Assembly (NCBI GenBank): GCA_001897355.1
Contig: MKST01000001.1
Coordinates: 184,583-248,582, forward strand
Source of the DNA: Solirubrobacterales bacterium 67-14
Lineage (GTDB): Bacteria; Actinomycetota; Thermoleophilia; Solirubrobacterales; 70-9
DNA: 64,000 nt
Direction of reading: 5' to 3'
A program made the translations under genes and the position numbers. The notes beneath the pieces were generated by a model. That model saw nothing but the letters and a program-made list of their open reading frames with translations. It did not search any database and was not told where the DNA came from. Below are positions 58,804 through 64,000 of the stretch, one piece after another. The stretch's first letter is position 1. Every line of letters begins with the position of its first letter.

Positions 58804-60399
58804 TCAGTCCTCTTCGTAGAACCAGAGGTCGTCCAGGATCAGGCCCTCATGGACCGGGTCCGGCCGGCCCCGCTTGTTGGTCTGGACGATCAGGGTTTCG
58901 GTCTTCTTCTTGCCGCTGGCGTAGTTGAAGCGGATCCGGCCCCCGCGCAGGACCTTGTAGCGGCCCTTCTCGTTCGGCCCGAGGTTGCTGATCGCCACGT
59001 AGACGCCACCCGGGGTGCCGCCGGTCGTCAGCGATGACTTGGTCCGGCCGAAACGGCCGTCCTTGGTCATCAACAGGTACTCGGACCAGGTCGAGCAGTA
59101 CGGGGTGATGCCGCAGGCGCCGTAGTAGCCGCGGTTGATCAGATCGGTCTGGAAGCGCGTGCCGGGCTTGGCCATCAGGCCCAGGTACCAGCTACTGCCG
59201 TCGCTCGGCCAGATGTCGTCGTCCATCTTCAACTTGAGCTTGCCGCCACGGTAGGTGCCGCGGACGTTGCCGATCCTCACCTTCCCCGAACGACGGTCGT
59301 AGCTGTAGCGGAGGCAGCCGGGCTGCATGTCGCCGTCCTTGACCTTCGCGGTGACCCGCCCGCAGGGCTTCAGGTCCGCGGCCGGGGTGCTCCAGCGCAC
59401 GAACTTGCGGTTGGTGAAGTGGAGGAAGACGAGGTCGGGCGAGCGGTCGTACCGGTAGCTCTCGAAACCCCAGTAGATCTTGCCGGCCAGGCTGCCCGAC
59501 GAGCGCGGGTGGGTCGGGTGCGACGGCTTCGGCTTCGGCACCTTGATCCGGAACGAGGTCGCGGCACCGGCCTTGACCTTCCGGCCGGTCACCTTGGCGG
59601 AAATCGAAACCTTGCCCTTGCCCCGGGCGGAGACCCTGATCCGGAAGCGGGCCGTGGCGGATTTTCCAGGCTTGATGGTGCCGAGCTTCTTGACCCTTGG
59701 CGTCAGGGACGCGGCGCCCCGCACCTTCGCCCGGACCACAACCTTGCGCGCGGCCGCCTTGCCCTTGTTGGCCACCCGGACGCTGATCAGCTTCGTGGCT
59801 CTCCGCTTCAAGGGGCCGACCTTGCCCATCTTCGCCGCCAGCCGCGGCTTCGGTGGCGGGGGCTTGACCGGGAAGGAGGCGGTCTCGTCGTAGACGGTGG
59901 CCGCGCTGTCCGGGTCGCTGAGGACCGCCACCGCGCAGTTGGGCTTGAGTCCCTTGAGGCGGGGATCGGAGGCTTTCAAGGTCAACGTCTTGTCGGAGAC
60001 CTGGCGCGTCGCCTCATCCTGCTCCTCGGCCGGGCTCGACCCGTCCCGTTCGAGCAGCCAGATGGTCGATCCGTCCGGCAGGAAGGCCCCGAGCAGGATC
60101 ATCGGCGCACCGCAACTGCCGTCGCTTGCGGTCCGGCCGAGCGCGGTGGTGACCTGGAGGCTGCCGGCCGGTGCCGCCCCGAGCCGGACGGTGAAGCTCA
60201 CGCTTCCCTGCTGGTCGTCATAGCGGGCCTCGGTCCGGGTGATGTCCTGGCCGGGAGAAGGCCCGTCGCCGGAAGGGTCGGAGGCTGCTCCGGAAAAAGT
60301 CGTGGCCGAAGCAGCCGCGGGCAGGGCGAAGGCGACGACCAGCGTCGCCGCGAACAATGCGATCAATCCGTGGAGGACGGCCCCTGCACGTAGTTCCAC
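58804..60399 (-). CDS. Secreted protein with CARDB-like domain and unknown beta-rich domain
   Basis: KLISVRVANKGKAAARKVVVRAKVRGAASLTPRVKKLGTIKPGKSATARFRIRV is CARDB-like; N-terminal signal peptide. Confidence 0.7.
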   Translation of the reverse strand: MELRAGAVLHGLIALFAATLVVAFALPAAASATTFSGAASDPSGDGPSPGQDITRTEARYDDQQGSVSFTVRLGAAPAGSLQVTTALGRTASDGSCGAPMILLGAFLPDGSTIWLLERDGSSPAEEQDEATRQVSDKTLTLKASDPRLKGLKPNCAVAVLSDPDSAATVYDETASFPVKPPPPKPRLAAKMGKVGPLKRRATKLISVRVANKGKAAARKVVVRAKVRGAASLTPRVKKLGTIKPGKSATARFRIRVSARGKGKVSISAKVTGRKVKAGAATSFRIKVPKPKPSHPTHPRSSGSLAGKIYWGFESYRYDRSPDLVFLHFTNRKFVRWSTPAADLKPCGRVTAKVKDGDMQPGCLRYSYDRRSGKVRIGNVRGTYRGGKLKLKMDDDIWPSDGSSWYLGLMAKPGTRFQTDLINRGYYGACGITPYCSTWSEYLLMTKDGRFGRTKSSLTTGGTPGGVYVAISNLGPNEKGRYKVLRGGRIRFNYASGKKKTETLIVQTNKRGRPDPVHEGLILDDLWFYEED

Positions 60400-60438
60400 G
60401 CCTCCTTTCTACCGCAAAGGCGTGGTTCGCAAACCACC

Positions 60439-60465
60439 GACCTCAGCTCACGGAGCTGAGGTCGA
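60439..60465. repeat. 27-bp palindromic direct repeat, copy 1
   Basis: GACCTCAGCTCACGGAGCTGAGGTCGA. Confidence 0.8.
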
Positions 60466-60491
60466 CTCGAACCAATGTTCAAGCTCGATGT

Positions 60492-60518
60492 GACCTCAGC
60501 TCACGGAGCTGAGGTCGA
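60492..60518. repeat. 27-bp palindromic direct repeat, copy 2 (spans stop codon of 60496..62022)
   Basis: Identical GACCTCAGCTCACGGAGCTGAGGTCGA. Confidence 0.8.
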
Positions 60519-62022
60519 TCTCGCGCTTCAGGATCTTTCCGGTCGGGCCCTTGGGCAGTTCGTCGACGATCAGGATGTGGCGCGGGTACTTGTAGGCGGC
60601 GACACCGGCCTTGGCGTGCTCGCGCAACTCGTCCTCGGTCGCCGACTCGCCGTCCTTGAAGGCGATGATCGCGACGATTTCCTCGCCGAGCTCGTCGTGC
60701 GGGATACCCATGACGGCGGCCTCGGCGACGGCGGGATGCTCGTAGAGCACCTCTTCCACCTCGCGCGGGTAGACGTTGTAGCCGCCGCGCAGGATCATCT
60801 CCTTCTTGCGGTCTACGATCGAGTAGTAGCCGTCCTCGTCCACGGTGGCCATGTCCCCGGTCGCGAACCAGCCGTCGGCGTCGATCGCCTTCGCGGTGGC
60901 CTCCGGCATCTCCCAGTAGCCCTTCATCACGTTCGGGCCCTTGATCTGGAGCTCGCCGACGTCGCCGACCCCGAGCACGTTGCCTTCTTCGTCGACGATC
61001 CGCATCTCGACGTTGGTGATCGGCGTGCCGATCGTGCCCGGCTTGCGTTCCATGTCGACCCGCCCGAAGGAAGCGACCGGCGAGGTTTCGGAGAGCCCGT
61101 AACCCTCGAGGATCGGGGTGTTGAACTCGCTCTCGAAGGCGCGGATGATCTCGACCGGGAGGGCGGCGCCGCCGGAGACGCAGAGCCGCAGCGAGCTGAT
61201 GTCGTAGTCAGCCCGGTTCGGTACCTGCAGCATCGCCGCGTACATGGTCGGGACGCCCTGGAAGATCGTGACCTTGTCCCGCTGGATGATCTCGAGTGCC
61301 TTCGAAGGATCGAAACGCGGCAGCAGGGTCAGTTCGGCCCCGACCGAGATCGCGCCGTTCATGGCGACCGTCTGGCCGAAGACGTGGAAGAGCGGCAGGC
61401 CGCCGAAGAACACGTCTTCCTCGTTCGGGGTGAAGAGGTCTTCGATCGAATCGATGTTCGAACGGATGTTGAAGTGGGTCAGCTCGGCGCCCTTGGGCTG
61501 GCCGGTCGTGCCCGAGGTGTAGAGGATTACCGCGGTGTCGTCCGGGGCCACCTCGACCACGTCCTCGAAGGGTTCGATGCCCGCGATCAGCTCGGTGACG
61601 TTGGTCGGGTTGATCGAGATCACTTCGACCCCGAGTTCGGCGGCCGCTTCCTCGGCGGCGGGGGCGAAGTCCTCCCAGACCGCGATCAGCTTGGCCCCCG
61701 AGTTGCCGAGGTAGTGCTTGACCTCACGCGCGGTCAGCAGCACGTTCATCGGCACCACCCGGGCGCCCATCCGCAACACCCCGAAATAGACCATCGGGAA
61801 ATGGGGGACGTTCGGGAGCATGATCCCGACCCGGTCCCCGGCCTCGATGCCCTTCGATTGAAGTAGGCCGGCAACGAGCTTGCTGGTCTGGTCGAGCCCC
61901 GCGTAGGGGATCGCCACGTCATCCAGACGGATTGCGGTCCGCTCGGGGAATTTCTCTGCGGACTCGGTCAGCAGGGTGGCCAGATTCGGATTCAACTCGG
62001 TACCTCTCCCGGGGTAGATCAA
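60496..62022 (-). CDS. Long-chain fatty acid--CoA ligase / acyl-CoA synthetase
   Basis: AVILYTSGTTGQPKGAELTHFN, GYGLSETSPV, GWFATGDMATVDEDGYYSIVDRKKEMILRGGYNVYPREVEE. Confidence 0.94.
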   Translation of the reverse strand: MIYPGRGTELNPNLATLLTESAEKFPERTAIRLDDVAIPYAGLDQTSKLVAGLLQSKGIEAGDRVGIMLPNVPHFPMVYFGVLRMGARVVPMNVLLTAREVKHYLGNSGAKLIAVWEDFAPAAEEAAAELGVEVISINPTNVTELIAGIEPFEDVVEVAPDDTAVILYTSGTTGQPKGAELTHFNIRSNIDSIEDLFTPNEEDVFFGGLPLFHVFGQTVAMNGAISVGAELTLLPRFDPSKALEIIQRDKVTIFQGVPTMYAAMLQVPNRADYDISSLRLCVSGGAALPVEIIRAFESEFNTPILEGYGLSETSPVASFGRVDMERKPGTIGTPITNVEMRIVDEEGNVLGVGDVGELQIKGPNVMKGYWEMPEATAKAIDADGWFATGDMATVDEDGYYSIVDRKKEMILRGGYNVYPREVEEVLYEHPAVAEAAVMGIPHDELGEEIVAIIAFKDGESATEDELREHAKAGVAAYKYPRHILIVDELPKGPTGKILKREIDLSSVS

Positions 62023-62078
62023 CGTCGAGACGAAGCCACGATTTCCGGCCTGCCTCCGTAGCTGGCATGCTACCCGCC

Positions 62079-62822
62079 ATGAGCTTTTCGGAGAAGGTGG
62101 TGCTGATCACAGGGGGCGCCAACGGCTTCGGCCAGGCGACCGGAGCGCGGCTCGCAGGCGAAGGGGCACATGTGGTCCTGGCCGATATCGAGGAAGAGGC
62201 GGGGCGTGAGACGGCGGACGCGATCGGGGCCGAGTTCGTTCACTGCGACGTCCGCGACCCCGAGGCCAGCCTGGCCGCGGTCGATTTCGCGGTCAGGGAG
62301 TTCGGCGGGCTGGACGTCGCATTCCTCAACGCCGGCATCTCGACCGGCTGTGGCCTGGTCGAGACCTTCGACCTGGAGCTCTACCGCCGGGCGATGCAAG
62401 TCAACCTCGATGGCGTCGTCTTCGGGATCAATGCCGCGGTCCCGGCGATGCGGCGGCGGGGCGGCGGTTCGATCGTCGCCACCGCCTCGCTGGCCGGCTT
62501 GACGGCGGTCCCCTTCGACCCGATCTATGCGGCGAACAAGCACGGCGTGGTCGGCCTGGTCCGTTCGGCCGGCCCGGTCTACGCCCTGGAGAGCATCCGG
62601 GTCAATGCGATCTGCCCCGGCTTCGCCGACACCCGGATCATCGACGGTTTCAAGGCGGGGCTGGAGAGCGAAGGCATCCCGATCATCGAGGTCGACCACG
62701 TGGTCGACGGCATCGTCGACCTGATGGCCTCGCCCGACAGCGGCGTCTGCCACTTCGTCCAGGCCGGTCACGAGCCCCAGGAGTTTCGTTTCCGCAACAT
62801 CCCCGGCCCTCGGGACAACTGA
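62079..62822 (+). CDS. SDR family oxidoreductase
   Basis: VVLITGGANGFGQATGARLAGEGAHVVLADI; YAANKHGVVGL; start at 62079 (CATGCT-N7-ATG). Confidence 0.93.
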   Translation: MSFSEKVVLITGGANGFGQATGARLAGEGAHVVLADIEEEAGRETADAIGAEFVHCDVRDPEASLAAVDFAVREFGGLDVAFLNAGISTGCGLVETFDLELYRRAMQVNLDGVVFGINAAVPAMRRRGGGSIVATASLAGLTAVPFDPIYAANKHGVVGLVRSAGPVYALESIRVNAICPGFADTRIIDGFKAGLESEGIPIIEVDHVVDGIVDLMASPDSGVCHFVQAGHEPQEFRFRNIPGPRDN

Positions 62823-62833
62823 CTCGCGAATTC

Positions 62834-62880
62834 GCCGACAGCGGAGTTTTCGGCAAATAGGTCTGACAACTCGGCTGTCG
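62834..62880 (+). repeat. Dispersed hairpin element (family AAATAGG), copy B
   Basis: CGACAGCGGAGTT-TTCGGCAAATAGGTCTGAC-AACTCGGCTGTCG; 12/13 bp arms. Confidence 0.72.
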
Positions 62881-62882
62881 AC

Positions 62883-62906
62883 GAGATCTGCCGCCGGGCA
62901 GATCTC
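62883..62906. terminator. 10-bp hairpin between convergent genes
   Basis: GAGATCTGCC-GCCG-GGCAGATCTC. Confidence 0.6.
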
Positions 62907-63999
62907 AGGGCAGCGGGATCTTCTTGCCCGGGTTGAGCAGCAGCTTGGGGTCGAAGACCTTTTTGATCTCGGCTTGAAGGCGGACCGCGACCGGGCCGAG
63001 AGCGTCCTCGACATGGGCGGTCTTGAGCGAGCCGATACCGTGCTCGCCGCTGATCGAGCCGCCCAGCCGCATCGCCATGTCGAAGATCCCGGCCGCTGCC
63101 TCCTTGCCACGCTGCATCTGGTCTTCGTCCGAGAGGTCGACCAGGAAGCTCGAATGCAGGTTGCCGTCGCCGGCGTGCCCCCAGGAGCAGGCGGGCAAGC
63201 CGTGGCTTTCGCCGATCCTGACCGTCTCCTCGATCGCCTCGGCGAGGAGTTCGACCGGCACCACGACGTCTTCGGAGATCTTGCCGCCACGCTGGGCGGT
63301 GACCGCGATCGAGACGCCGTCGCGCCAGGTCCAGAAATCCCTGATCGCGGCGTGATCGACGATCGTCACCGGGGGCAGCAGCGCTCCCTCGGCCATCGCC
63401 TCGACCAGTTCACCGACCACTCGCGCCACCTCTTCGGCGGTGCCGTCCGTCTCGGCGATCACCGCCATCCCGGCCCGATCCGGGGCCATCGCGGGGAAGG
63501 ATCCGAGGCTGGACTCGAGTGCCCCGCGATCGAGGAACTCGAGCGCGGTGGGCTGGATGCCGGAGCCCATGATCATCGCGATCGCGTCACAGCCGGCATG
63601 GGTGTCCTCGTAAAAACCGACCACGACGCTCCGTTCCTCGGGGGCCGGGACCAGCCTGAGCCAGGCCGAGGTGACGATCCCGAGGGTGCCTTCGGAGCCG
63701 ATCATCAGGCTGGTCAGGTCGAGACCGGCCACGTTCTTGCGCAGCGGGCCGCCTGAGGTGAGGACCTCGCCGGGCGGAACCACCGCCTCGACCCCGGTCA
63801 CCCAGCTCCCGGTCACGCCGTAGCGGAAGGCGTGGGGGCCACCGGCGTTGGTGGCGATATTGCCGCCGATCGTCGATTGCTCGCTGGCCCCGGGGTCGGG
63901 CGGGAAGAGCAGGCCGTTCTCGCGGGCGATCCGGTGGACGGTCCCGGTGCGCACCCCGGCCTCGACCTCCATGCGCCAGAGCTCGGGGTCGATCGAACG
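62905..63999 (-). CDS. FAD-binding oxidase, GlcD family (5' truncated by window edge)
   Basis: GASEQSTIGGNIATNAGGPHAFRYG, GSEGTLGIVT, SGEHGIGSLK; frame open through the right edge. Confidence 0.92.
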   Translation of the reverse strand, partial: RSIDPELWRMEVEAGVRTGTVHRIARENGLLFPPDPGASEQSTIGGNIATNAGGPHAFRYGVTGSWVTGVEAVVPPGEVLTSGGPLRKNVAGLDLTSLMIGSEGTLGIVTSAWLRLVPAPEERSVVVGFYEDTHAGCDAIAMIMGSGIQPTALEFLDRGALESSLGSFPAMAPDRAGMAVIAETDGTAEEVARVVGELVEAMAEGALLPPVTIVDHAAIRDFWTWRDGVSIAVTAQRGGKISEDVVVPVELLAEAIEETVRIGESHGLPACSWGHAGDGNLHSSFLVDLSDEDQMQRGKEAAAGIFDMAMRLGGSISGEHGIGSLKTAHVEDALGPVAVRLQAEIKKVFDPKLLLNPGKKIPLP

Positions 64000-64000
64000 G

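Overview
64 kb of high-GC actinobacterial chromosome. Gene content resembles Thermoleophilia/Solirubrobacterales, but that is inference from protein style, not a search. About 50 CDSs are densely packed. Core genes include the lhr end plus a nei-like glycosylase, a Crp/Fnr regulator, groES-groEL under a CIRCE operator, fdxA, an Mrp/ApbC ATPase, glutaryl-CoA dehydrogenase, mutA-mutB-meaB, DUF480, ychF, a DtxR-type regulator, glutaminase, cyclophilin, an acyl-CoA ligase and a GlcD end. There are many secreted or surface proteins: subtilase, sulfatase, two GH26-like paralogues, ELWxxDGT, PD40, PHP, M28, lipase and a serine beta-lactamase-fold lipoprotein. I see no rRNA, tRNA, transposase, prophage, CRISPR or classical defence island. 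The most unusual signals are intergenic or architectural: (1) a dispersed two-hairpin element (four copies) whose stems change while loop and linkers are conserved, starting at a TTAAC that supplies the stop codon of the upstream gene in three copies; (2) a second dispersed hairpin family (three copies) with invariant AAATAGGTCTGA core; (3) a 47-nt palindromic element present once between genes and once in-frame inside a DUF480 gene, with two compensatory pairs; (4) a shared Lys/Arg-rich C-terminal module on at least five unrelated secreted proteins; (5) three overlapping genes for paralogous single-pass glycine-zipper-like membrane proteins; (6) an ECF sigma factor fused to an anti-sigma-like Cys/His motif, a TM helix and an outer tail; (7) pervasive TANNNT-N6/7-start leaderless promoters; (8) a strong-SD 44-aa membrane microprotein missing from the ORF track. 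Nothing was searched or folded by software; coordinates were read by eye.
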